This document shows, one piece after another, positions 9,572 to 16,063 of a DNA stretch of 62,377 bases; the stretch's first letter is position 1; each line of letters starts with the position of its first letter. The position numbers and the translations under genes were made by a program. Location: the NCBI GenBank assembly GCA_030696455.1, contig JAUYSH010000010.1, positions 1 to 62,377 of the forward strand, written 5' to 3'. The notes beneath the pieces are model-generated. The model worked only from the letters and a program-made list of their open reading frames with translations. It was not told the origin of the DNA and made no database searches. Origin of the DNA: Elusimicrobiota bacterium. Its GTDB lineage: Bacteria; Elusimicrobiota; Elusimicrobia; UBA1565; UBA9628.

Positions 9572-10905
9572 TGCGTTGCCTCCAGGCTGCGGCCGAGCGC
9601 CGCCGCCGCGTCCGCGTCATACAGGCCCTGCGCGGCGCGGAGGGACGCCCACTCGGCTCGCTGGCGGTAGACGGTCTCCAGGCGCGCCTCCTCGAGGCGC
9701 GCGACGGCTTCCTCCGCGCGCAGGACCTCGAGCACGCTTTGGCGGCCTTCCCGATAGAGCGGGCGAACCTGCTCGAGCGACGCGCGCGCCCGCGCCAGCG
9801 CCTCGCTGACCTCCGGGAGCGCGGCGGCCAGGCCACGCAGCCCGGCGGCCCGGGCCAGGACCTCGCCGCGAGCGGCGTCCTCGGCTCCCGCCCGGGCCGC
9901 GGCGGCGGCGTTCTCGTCGGCGGCGGCGCGCGCCCGGCGCGAGGCGTACGCGGGATCCCCGAAAAGGATGCTCGCGCGCACGCCCACGAGGCGGCTGGCC
10001 GCCCCCGAATGAAAGCCGTCGGCGGAGTTGTTCACCGCCGCGAAGGCGTCCACCGTCGGCAGGATGCTTTGCGACGCGCCGTCGCGCTTCACGCCCGCCG
10101 CCCGGGTCCTCAGACCGGCCGCGCGCAGTTCGGGCCGCGAGGCCAGGGCCGCGGCGACGAGGGCGGCGTCGTCCTCGACCGGCGGCGCCCAGTCGCGCAA
10201 GGTCCCGGTCGTGTCCGGCGAGAGTCCTCCGAGCAGAACCCCGAGCTCGGCGCGGTGCGCCTCCCGCTCCGCCGCGGCGCGGGCGCGCCAGGCCTTGAGC
10301 CCGGACAGCACGGCGAGCGCGGCCTGATGATCGGAGCCGAGCACGAGGCCCTGCTTCCTGAGGCGCTCCGCGCTGTCGACCGCGGCGCGCGCGGTGGCCA
10401 GGCGGGCGTCGAGCTCCGAGAGAAGGGCCCCCGCCTTCAGGTCGCGCAGGTAGGCGTCGGTCGTGCGCAGGCGCACGGCCTGGGCCGCGGCGCCGCCCAT
10501 GACCTCCGCCTCGTCGGCCGCGAGCCCCGCGAGCTTGCCCGCCCGCCTCAGCTCGAAGCCGGTGAACAGGGGAACGCCCAGCTCCAGGCTCCCGTGCACG
10601 CCGGTGCGGTAGCCGGGGCGGTTGAGCGTGCCCGGATCGAAGTCGGGCGCCGTCACGCGCCGCTGCATCATGAGCTCGCCGAAGGCGAACAGCGGGTCGT
10701 CGCTGCGCATGGCCGAGCCGCGCGCGCTCAGGCGCGGCCAGCGGGTCCAGAAAACCTCGCGCCCGGCGGCCTGAGCCTGCGTGCGGCGGGCCTTCGCCTC
10801 GGCGGCGTGCGGCGAGCGCGCGACCGCCGCCTCGGCGGCGGCGGCCAGGTCGAGCGCCGCGGCGGGCGTCGCGAGATGAATCAGGAGAAGCGGAATTATA
10901 CCCAT
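9568..10905 (-). CDS. TolC-type outer-membrane efflux protein (RND operon)
   Basis: A 445-aa protein with a short hydrophobic N-terminus and cleavable-looking site around TPAAALD, then two helical repeats typical of TolC/OEP channels. Supporting signs are VPLFTGFELRRAGKLA, the long Ala-rich coiled-coil stretches and REGRQSVLEVLRAEEAV near the end. It should form the outer-membrane trimer for the RND pump encoded directly downstream. The start ATG lies 31 nt after the anti-sigma stop, and the gap contains a 28-nt repeat also found upstream of trxA. A TATAAT lies just inside the gene but is not placed for this start. Confidence 0.88.
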   Translation of the reverse strand: MGIIPLLLIHLATPAAALDLAAAAEAAVARSPHAAEAKARRTQAQAAGREVFWTRWPRLSARGSAMRSDDPLFAFGELMMQRRVTAPDFDPGTLNRPGYRTGVHGSLELGVPLFTGFELRRAGKLAGLAADEAEVMGGAAAQAVRLRTTDAYLRDLKAGALLSELDARLATARAAVDSAERLRKQGLVLGSDHQAALAVLSGLKAWRARAAAEREAHRAELGVLLGGLSPDTTGTLRDWAPPVEDDAALVAAALASRPELRAAGLRTRAAGVKRDGASQSILPTVDAFAAVNNSADGFHSGAASRLVGVRASILFGDPAYASRRARAAADENAAAAARAGAEDAARGEVLARAAGLRGLAAALPEVSEALARARASLEQVRPLYREGRQSVLEVLRAEEAVARLEEARLETVYRQRAEWASLRAAQGLYDADAAAALGRSLEATQ

Positions 10906-10910
10906 GCCTG

Positions 10911-10938
10911 TTGGATGCGCGCCGTCCCAAAAGGATTC
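10911..10938 (-). repeat. 28-nt intergenic repeat, copy A
   Basis: A 28-nt block whose plus-strand ends are TTGGATGCGCG and AAAAGGATTC. It is nearly repeated at 13580-13607: 11 bases identical on the left, a variable 7-nt middle, 10 bases identical on the right. The outer parts form an imperfect inverted repeat (TTGGATG against CGTCCCAA). It fills the gap between the anti-sigma stop and tolC on the minus strand. Its role is unknown; it could be an operator, RNA hairpin or mobile repeat. Confidence 0.5.
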
Positions 10939-11188
10939 AGGGCGAGCGATACAGGACCCGCAACGATGCGGCCAGGGCGCGGCGGGCGGAGGCGGGGGGA
11001 GGGGAAGCCTTCTTGAGGGCCTTCAAGGTCCGGACGGTGTGCTCGACCGTTTTGAGCAAAGAGCCGCAGGAGCGGCAGGACGCGCGGTGGCGGGCGAGGA
11101 GCCTGCGCTCCTTAGCCGGCAGCTCGCGGTCGAGGTAATCGAGCAGCAAGGCCAGGCGGCGGCGGCAGGACAGGTTCTCGAGCTTCAT
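10937..11188 (-). CDS. Zinc-binding anti-sigma factor (ZAS-like)
   Basis: An 83-aa cytoplasmic protein beginning MKLENLSCRRRLALLLDYLD. The Cys at residue 8 and the HRASCRSCG cluster (His, three residues, Cys, two residues, Cys) form the zinc ligand pattern of ZAS anti-sigma factors. No membrane helix follows, so this is a soluble, possibly redox-responsive type. It overlaps the sigma-factor stop by 4 nt (ATGA), as expected for a sigma/anti-sigma pair, and should hold that sigma factor inactive until a signal ejects zinc. The signal is inferred, not seen. Confidence 0.78.
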   Translation of the reverse strand: MKLENLSCRRRLALLLDYLDRELPAKERRLLARHRASCRSCGSLLKTVEHTVRTLKALKKASPPPASARRALAASLRVLYRSP

Positions 11189-11754
11189 AAGGAACGCTCG
11201 AACTCGTCGCGCAGGAACAGGCGTCCGCGGTGCAGGCGCGACTTCACCGCGGGGATGCTCAGCTTGAGGATCTTCGCGGTCTCCTGCGCGGAGAGCCCCT
11301 CGACGTCGCGCAAAGTGAGCACCAGGCGATAATCCATGGGCAGCTTGGCGAGCGCGGCGGAGACCTTGCCGATGAGCTCCTTCTTGTTCGCCGCCTCCTC
11401 GGGGGTGGGGCTCCAGTCGCGGAACTGATGGGCGGGGCCGTCCTCGTGATCGTGCGGCCGGTCGAGCAGCGGCACGAAGGGCTCCCGGGTCTTCTTGCGG
11501 CGCTTCATCAGGCACAGGTTCGAGGCGATCCGGAACAGCCAGGTGCCGAGCTCCGAGTCGCCGCGGAAGTTCTTGAGCTTCTTGAACGCGGTCACGAAGG
11601 TGTCCTGGTAGACGTCGTCGGCCTCCGCCGAAAGCCCCGTGCAGACCGTCTTGGCCAGCCGGTAGATGCGGTCCTCGTAGCGGCCGACGAGGCTCGAGAA
11701 GGCCTCGGCATCTCCGTTGCGGCTGCGCGCGATAAGCTCTCGTTCCGCCTGCAT
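11185..11754 (-). CDS. ECF-family RNA polymerase sigma factor
   Basis: A 189-aa sigma-70 family protein with region 2 (DAEAFSSLVGRYEDRIYRLA, DDVYQDTFVTAFKKL, ELGTWLFRIASNLCL) and region 4 (LPMDYRLVLTLRDVEGLS, ETAKILKLSIPAVKSRLHRG helix-turn-helix). Length and architecture are those of RpoE-like ECF factors. The ATG at 11752-11754 sits 6 nt after a TATAAT and has no Shine-Dalgarno, suggesting a leaderless start. It heads the operon anti-sigma, TolC, RND, DUF2892, AI-2E permease and presumably governs efflux under envelope or redox stress. Confidence 0.92.
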   Translation of the reverse strand: MQAERELIARSRNGDAEAFSSLVGRYEDRIYRLAKTVCTGLSAEADDVYQDTFVTAFKKLKNFRGDSELGTWLFRIASNLCLMKRRKKTREPFVPLLDRPHDHEDGPAHQFRDWSPTPEEAANKKELIGKVSAALAKLPMDYRLVLTLRDVEGLSAQETAKILKLSIPAVKSRLHRGRLFLRDEFERSL

Positions 11755-11760
11755 GAACCG

Positions 11761-11768
11761 ATTATAAT
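11761..11768. promoter_or_regulatory. Palindromic bidirectional -10 element
   Basis: ATTATAAT is its own reverse complement, so it supplies TATAAT in both directions. It lies 6 nt before the sigma-factor ATG (minus, 11754) and 8 nt before the small membrane protein ATG (plus, 11777). Neither side has a clear TTGACA at 17 nt or a Shine-Dalgarno. Both transcripts would then start at or within about two bases of the start codon. Confidence 0.55.
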
Positions 11769-11776
11769 GAATCCGC

Positions 11777-12025
11777 ATGATGAACGGCGTTAAAGCTTTC
11801 GTCGCCTTCCTGGACTCCGTCCCGTGGCTCATCGCGCTCGCAGCGGCGCTGACCTTGGGGCTGGCCCCGTTCGCTCCGATGCCTCACATCGTGGAAAAGC
11901 TTCAGATGCTGTGGGCGGGCGCCCTGCGCCGGCCTCTCGATATCTTCGATTTTTGTCTTCACGGCGCGCCCTGGCTGCTCCTCGCGCTAAAAGGCGCCGC
12001 CCGCCTGATCGCGACCCGCCCCTGA
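11777..12025 (+). CDS. Small two-helix membrane protein next to the sigma/efflux operon
   Basis: An 82-aa protein with hydrophobic segments PWLIALAAALTLGLAPF and HGAPWLLLALKGAARL joined by PHIVEKLQMLWAGALRRPLD, a pattern I recall from short conserved proteins loosely labelled RND transporter. It does not contain an RND pump domain. It is divergent from the ECF sigma gene and shares the palindromic -10 with it, so the two may be co-regulated. A second Met at codon 2 is an equally possible start. Function unknown. Confidence 0.7.
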   Translation: MMNGVKAFVAFLDSVPWLIALAAALTLGLAPFAPMPHIVEKLQMLWAGALRRPLDIFDFCLHGAPWLLLALKGAARLIATRP

Positions 12026-12101
12026 CCGGTCGTCTTTATTATTCTTCATCCTCTCGACGATGATTTTGATCGGGAACTTGATCGAAACCCTGGAGGGAGA
12101 A

Positions 12102-12185
12102 ATGAAAGTTAAAAAAACGGAGGGTTCCGCCGGGGGCTCGGCGCTAACCGATGCAGCTTTTTGGGGGGCTCAATCGTATGTATAG
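12102..12185 (+). CDS. Possible 27-aa small ORF
   Basis: The sequence GGAGGGAG, four bases before an ATG, opens a 27-codon frame starting MKVKKTEGSAGGSALTDAAF and ending at TAG. The Shine-Dalgarno is strong for this window, but the peptide matches nothing I recognise. It could be a real small peptide, a leader, or the remains of a longer gene. The region 12026-12262 otherwise shows no gene. Confidence 0.25.
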   Translation: MKVKKTEGSAGGSALTDAAFWGAQSYV

Positions 12186-12250
12186 AGATGCGCTTTCGAA
12201 ATGACTTCCATGAATGGGACGGGAGTTCGAGCTCCGGCTGCCGAAAAAAC

Positions 12251-12256
12251 TATGAT
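12251..12256 (+). promoter_or_regulatory. -10 element 6 nt before the PIG-L gene
   Basis: TATGAT lies exactly 6 nt before the GTG at 12263, the same spacing as at several other genes in the window. It supports this GTG as the start and a leaderless transcript. No good -35 is visible. Confidence 0.4.
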
Positions 12257-12262
12257 TCCGGG

Positions 12263-13060
12263 GTGACCCAGCCCTACGCCGATTTCGTGCGCGAGTTCGA
12301 GGCGCTGCTCGCGCGGGCCGAGCGCCTGCCGCGCGGGGGCCCGGCCCCGGCGGCGCGTCCGGCGCCGAAGGCCGGCGCGCCGCTGGCGCTCATCCTCGCG
12401 CCGCATCCCGATGACGAGTGCATCGTCGGCGCCCTGCCGCTGAGGCTGCAGCGCGAGGCGGGCTGGCGGGTCGGCGTCGTCCCCATGACCTTGGGCTCGC
12501 TCGCGGAGCGTCATGCCGGGCGGCTCGAGGAGCTGCGGGGCGCGTGCGCCTTCCTCGGCTGGGACGTGCTCTCGATCGAGGAAGACGGCTTGGCCGAGGT
12601 CATGCGCCGCGAGCGTCCGGGCCTGGTCTTGTTTCCTCACGCCGAGGACGCGAACTCCACGCACCGGCGGGTCCACGGCCTCGCGCTCGAGGCGTTGGGA
12701 GCGCTCGGGCCGGACTTCCGCTGCGCCGTCGCGGAGACCGAGTACTGGGCGACTTTGCCCGACCCGAACCTGATGGTCGAGGCGCCGGCGGCGGCCGCGG
12801 GCGACCTCGTCGCCGCGCTCTCCTTTCACAAGGGGGAGATCGAGCGCAATCCTTACCACGTGCTCCTGCCCTGCTGGCTCGCCGACGGCGCGCGCCGAGG
12901 CGCGGAGCTCGTCGGCGGCCAGGGCTCGACCGCGCCCGCCTTCCGGCTCGCCTCGCTCTACCGCCTGTCGATCTGGAACGGCTCCGCGCTCGAGCGCGCG
13001 GCCGCGCCGGGCCGCGTCGCGGCCGCCGGGGCGGACCTCTCGGTCATCGTCGGGCCGTGA
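12263..13060 (+). CDS. PIG-L/LmbE family deacetylase
   Basis: A 265-aa protein of the LmbE-like zinc N-deacetylase family, which removes acetyl groups from N-acetylglucosaminyl conjugates. The zinc/catalytic motif is LILAPHPDDECIVGA near residue 50. A second His region, EDANSTHRRVHGLA, matches the later metal ligand. The GTG start was chosen because a TATGAT lies 6 nt upstream; the longer in-frame N-terminus is low complexity. Its last 17 nt overlap the convergent DUF6132 gene. No sugar-pathway neighbour is adjacent, so the substrate is unknown. Confidence 0.8.
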   Translation: MTQPYADFVREFEALLARAERLPRGGPAPAARPAPKAGAPLALILAPHPDDECIVGALPLRLQREAGWRVGVVPMTLGSLAERHAGRLEELRGACAFLGWDVLSIEEDGLAEVMRRERPGLVLFPHAEDANSTHRRVHGLALEALGALGPDFRCAVAETEYWATLPDPNLMVEAPAAAAGDLVAALSFHKGEIERNPYHVLLPCWLADGARRGAELVGGQGSTAPAFRLASLYRLSIWNGSALERAAAPGRVAAAGADLSVIVGP

Positions 13061-13226
13061 CGACGAAGCCCAACACGGCCCCGTAAAGTGTGCTGATGTA
13101 GGGGTTCGACGTCAGCGGGCAAGCCCCGGTGGCGCAGCCCACGAAACGGTAGTAGGCGTAGCCCGCCACGGCGCCGAGCATGGCGCCCCAGGCTTCCTGG
13201 GGCAGGACGGCCAGCAGAATTTTCAT
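13044..13226 (-). CDS. DUF6132-like small membrane protein
   Basis: A 60-aa protein with two hydrophobic stretches (AWGAMLGAVAGYAYYRFVG and ISTLYGAVLGFVV) around GCATGACPLTSNPY. The paired Cys motif followed by TSNPYISTLYGA is the signature I associate with DUF6132 proteins. The two Cys and the position 9 nt after trxA suggest a redox link, such as a thioredoxin-reduced membrane partner, but this is inference. Its end overlaps the convergent PIG-L gene. Confidence 0.72.
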   Translation of the reverse strand: MKILLAVLPQEAWGAMLGAVAGYAYYRFVGCATGACPLTSNPYISTLYGAVLGFVVTARR

Positions 13227-13235
13227 GGGGCCTCT

Positions 13236-13556
13236 CTAAAGGATCCGGTCGATGTGAGACTTCAGCGCCGACTTCGGCAGCACGCCGGTCGTGCGGTCCA
13301 CCAAAGCGCCGCCTTTGAAGAACATGATCGTCGGGATGGCCGAGATGCCGAGCGCCTCGGACGCGGCCGGGTTCTCGTCGGTGTTCAGCTTTCCGATCTT
13401 GACCCGGCCCTCGTATTCGGCGGCGAGTTCTTCGACGATGGGGCCGAGCATGCGGCACGGCCCGCACCAGGGCGCCCAGAAGTCGACGACGACGGGAACG
13501 GGGCTGTCGAGCACCTCGTTCTTGAAGTTCGCATCCGTGATGTCTATGTGATTCAT
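13236..13556 (-). CDS. trxA: Thioredoxin
   Basis: A 106-aa standard-length thioredoxin with VVVDFWAPWCGPCRMLGPIV (WCGPC active site) and the cis-Pro loop AIPTIMFFKGG. It reduces protein disulfides in the cytoplasm. An AGGAGG Shine-Dalgarno is present. The 5' region carries copy B of the 28-nt repeat. The next gene 9 nt downstream is the DUF6132 membrane protein. Confidence 0.95.
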   Translation of the reverse strand: MNHIDITDANFKNEVLDSPVPVVVDFWAPWCGPCRMLGPIVEELAAEYEGRVKIGKLNTDENPAASEALGISAIPTIMFFKGGALVDRTTGVLPKSALKSHIDRIL

Positions 13557-13579
13557 CGGTGTGCCTCCTCTTACCCTAT

Positions 13580-13607
13580 TTGGATGCGCGGGCGTCCAAA
13601 AGGATTC
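13580..13607 (-). repeat. 28-nt intergenic repeat, copy B
   Basis: The second copy of the repeat seen at 10911-10938. Here the flanks make a better inverted repeat: TTTGGATG on the left and CGTCCAAAA on the right (plus strand). It lies between the broken amidase and trxA, again directly upstream of a minus-strand gene. No T-run follows, so it does not look like an intrinsic terminator. Confidence 0.5.
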
Positions 13608-13612
13608 GAGGC

Positions 13613-14212
13613 TCAGGGAACGGCGATCGGGGCCGTCGGGCCGTCCGGGAGCGGGAGGCCCGGCGCGACGGCGGGCTCCAGCCCGTCCCGCGCCTCATTG
13701 ACCCAGAACAGGAACTGACCGTCGCTCATGTAGCGCCGGAAGTCCTTCCCCGGGCAATTCGTCTGTCCCGGCGTCGCGTCCTGGTGGGTGCGTACGCGCG
13801 CCGGCGCGATGCCGTGCGCCGCGCTGGGCCACGCGACGAGCTTGGCGGCCGAGCGCAGCTGCGCGACGCTGGGCCGCTGGAGATCGAAGTCGCCCATGAG
13901 CTCCACGCCGATGTTGCCGCTGAGCGCGTATCACGTGGTGCTCTCCGGCTCGTACTCGACGGAGCGTCCCTCGAAGATGCGCCCGTCCGGTGCGATCAGG
14001 TAGTGGTACGGGAGGTCGGGCCAGTAGGTATCGAAGGGCGGCTTCTCGATCGTCGGGCGGTTCTGGCCCCACCGCTGCATCCTCCTGACAAAATCCGCCG
14101 GATCGCCGCCCCGCCAGAGCACGCCGGCATGATGGGTGGTCACCCAGGCGGGCGTCCGCCGCCGGGAGGCGGGGATGGGCCCGGGCTTGGAGCCCCACTC
14201 CTCGCGCGTCAC
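13613..14212 (-). pseudogene. N-acetylmuramoyl-L-alanine amidase / PGRP domain, interrupted by TGA
   Basis: Two same-frame halves form one amidase_2/PGRP domain: REEWGSKPGPI, VTTHHAGVLW (zinc His), LPYHYLIAPDGRIFEGR, then after the break SGNIGVELMGDFD, VRTHQDATPGQTNCPG (zinc His and Cys). A TGA at 13931-13933 interrupts the conserved strand between ESTT and YALSG, where relatives often have Arg, so a CGA to TGA transition fits. TGA is an ordinary stop elsewhere in the window. Either this is a recent pseudogene, a read-through gene or a sequence error. The start is a GTG; no signal peptide is visible and the true N-terminus may lie upstream. Confidence 0.75.
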
Positions 14213-14262
14213 GATCGAAGGCCGGAGCGCCTCGACAAAGTCCGCTGATCGGGCCGGATTCG

Positions 14263-14802
14263 TCAGCGAGGCGTCTTCTTCTCGAGCACGGCGATTTTGG
14301 CCGCGATTTCCCGGGCGGCGGCCTTGACGCGCGTCAATTCGCCGTTTTGAAGAAGTTCCTGGCGGCGAAGGTCGGCCAGCTCGCGTTCACAGGACCACAG
14401 TCCGCTGAAGAAGACGTAGTGGCTCAGCAGGTTCGCGTTCTTGACTTTCTCGGTGATCTGCTCGTCGCTGAGGGCGCGCGGATCGGGATTGCAGGACTCC
14501 GCGCCGCACTCCTTGTTCGCCCGGTCGCGCAGCAGACGGGTTCGGACCCCGACGTCCTGGCGGATTTTATCGACGGCGATTTCAATCCGGCGCTGCTCGT
14601 CCCTCAGTTGCCACAGCCGCTGATAGTGCAGCCCGAGGAGATAGGTCGTCCGGTCGAGCGCGGCGGTTCGAACCGCTCTTTGCGCGGATCCGAAGGCCTC
14701 GCTCAAGGCGGCCTCCTCACCGGCGGAGGCGCGGTCGAAGGCGCACAGCGCCAGCAGGGTCAGGGCGATCTTGGCCAGGGAATTATTCGTCATGTTTTTC
14801 AT
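14263..14802 (-). CDS. Secreted coiled-coil protein, unknown
   Basis: A 179-aa protein with a signal peptide ending near FDRASA, then an all-helical, charged mature part (RLWQLRDEQRRIEIAVDKI, ELADLRRQELLQNGEL) and three Cys (KECGAESCN and SCERE). The ATG at 14802 has GGAGG five bases upstream; an earlier in-frame ATG at 14820 overlaps the preceding stop but lacks a ribosome site. Probably periplasmic. It belongs to a minus-strand run of four lineage-specific envelope proteins ahead of the amidase. No family recognised. Confidence 0.6.
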   Translation of the reverse strand: MKNMTNNSLAKIALTLLALCAFDRASAGEEAALSEAFGSAQRAVRTAALDRTTYLLGLHYQRLWQLRDEQRRIEIAVDKIRQDVGVRTRLLRDRANKECGAESCNPDPRALSDEQITEKVKNANLLSHYVFFSGLWSCERELADLRRQELLQNGELTRVKAAAREIAAKIAVLEKKTPR

Positions 14803-14816
14803 GAGGACCTCCGTCG

Positions 14817-15227
14817 TCATTTCCGGAACGGAAAAGAAAAGAGCACTCCTAGAATGCCGGCGATTACCACGATGGGAGCGAGCACCCAGGCGATGATGTC
14901 GAGCGCGAGCATGCCGATGCTCTCGCCCGTGCTGTGCGCGTAATCGTTGTACTGCCAGTAGCTCGATTTCTTCTCCGGCGACGGGACCTTCTTTTCCGCA
15001 GCTTCATTCCCGGTCTTCGGAGCGTTGTCCATCGCGGCCAGCCCGGCGAGGGCCGGACCGCCGGCCAGATTCCCGGCGACGGCCGGGGCGGCGGGCCGCC
15101 CGGAGAGGCCGTCGAAATCCCGGCCGCCGCGGGCCCACGCGTCTTCGCCGCCGTCGCACCGGGCGCGCAACGGCGCCGCGCAGGCCCAGGCGGCCAACAG
15201 GAGGGCGGCGGCTTTCTGGGTCGTCAT
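14817..15227 (-). CDS. Small secreted/membrane protein, unknown
   Basis: A 136-aa protein with an N-terminal signal segment (AALLLAAWACAAPLRA), a Gly/Ala/Pro-rich middle, a charged stretch and one C-terminal membrane helix (IIAWVLAPIVVIAGILGVLF) ending FRK. The topology suggests a periplasmic loop anchored by its C-terminus. It overlaps the upstream gene by 4 nt (ATGA). No homologous family is recognised. Confidence 0.6.
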   Translation of the reverse strand: MTTQKAAALLLAAWACAAPLRARCDGGEDAWARGGRDFDGLSGRPAAPAVAGNLAGGPALAGLAAMDNAPKTGNEAAEKKVPSPEKKSSYWQYNDYAHSTGESIGMLALDIIAWVLAPIVVIAGILGVLFSFPFRK

Positions 15228-16063
15228 GGTTTAGCCCCGCAATACGCCGCGACCTCGGGAGAGGCGGGGTCCAAGGGCACTCTCGAAGGCGCCGCGGCGC
15301 TCTCGACGAGAGGAAGGCCGTCGCAGGACAGAGCGACGATCTCCAGGCCCCAGGGGCACCAGGCGCCGTTGCGGGCGCCGAGCCAGGAGTCCAGGTTCTC
15401 CGTCAGCGACAGTTCCTCGACCGAGGCGTCGCAGATCTCGGGCTGCATGCGGTTCTCCATGAACTCAAAGCCGACCGTCGCGCGCCAGTCCTGGAGACGG
15501 TTGGTGCCCGCCCCCTTCGTGACGGTGCCGAAGGCCGTCATGGGCACGAGAGGCGCGCGCAACTCGTTGATGCGCCGGATCAGCTTATAGTCGGCCAAAG
15601 TGAAGTCCTGCCTCCAGGAGTTTCGCACGGGCCGCACGATGCCGGCCCGGCAGTCGATGACGCGCGCGGCGGGGTCTTTCCTGCGCCAACGCGCTTCGAT
15701 CTCCGGAAGATGGCCGAGGTGCGCGATTCTCCCGGCGGCCTGCGCGGTCTGCACGGTCACCTCGCAGGTGATGAGGCGCCGCCGGTCCGCCTCGTCGAAC
15801 GGGCATTTTTCGAAGGTGATCTCCCGGGTAATGCCGCGGGTATCCCGGTGAGAGACCCGGATCGTCTCGCCTTCGAGCCGGACGCGCTCGATGTCGATCA
15901 GAGCCGCGCCCTTGAAGTCTCGCGCCACGAGGCTCCTCAGCGCGTCCTGCGGCGCTATGGCGTAGCAGTTCTGCCAGGGCTTGGCGTCGTCGCGCTGGAA
16001 ATAAATCCCGGCCGCGAGGGCGTTTTGCCCGAAGAGGAGGGACGCCAGGAGGAGGAGCCTCAT
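15224..16063 (-). CDS. Cys-rich secreted protein, unknown
   Basis: A 279-aa protein with signal peptide MRLLLLASLLFGQNALAAG and eight Cys spread through the mature part (for example FEKCPFDEADRRRLITCEV and AWCPWGLEIVALSCDG), suggesting disulfides in the periplasm or outside the cell. The ATG at 16063 overlaps the upstream TGA as ATGA. No known domain is evident. The nearby thioredoxin, in the same direction, is cytoplasmic and would need a membrane relay to act on it. Confidence 0.65.
   Translation of the reverse strand: MRLLLLASLLFGQNALAAGIYFQRDDAKPWQNCYAIAPQDALRSLVARDFKGAALIDIERVRLEGETIRVSHRDTRGITREITFEKCPFDEADRRRLITCEVTVQTAQAAGRIAHLGHLPEIEARWRRKDPAARVIDCRAGIVRPVRNSWRQDFTLADYKLIRRINELRAPLVPMTAFGTVTKGAGTNRLQDWRATVGFEFMENRMQPEICDASVEELSLTENLDSWLGARNGAWCPWGLEIVALSCDGLPLVESAAAPSRVPLDPASPEVAAYCGAKP

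Noticed and set aside
10895-10900. TATAAT on the minus strand just inside tolC as a promoter
   Set aside because: It lies after the chosen ATG and no start codon follows at the usual spacing.
13580-13607. 28-nt repeat as a Rho-independent terminator
   Set aside because: No T-run follows the potential hairpin on the minus strand, and the other copy lies directly against a gene start.
13931-13933. Selenocysteine reading of the TGA in the amidase
   Set aside because: The position is not a Cys in relatives, no SECIS-like element is evident, and no selenium genes are in the window.
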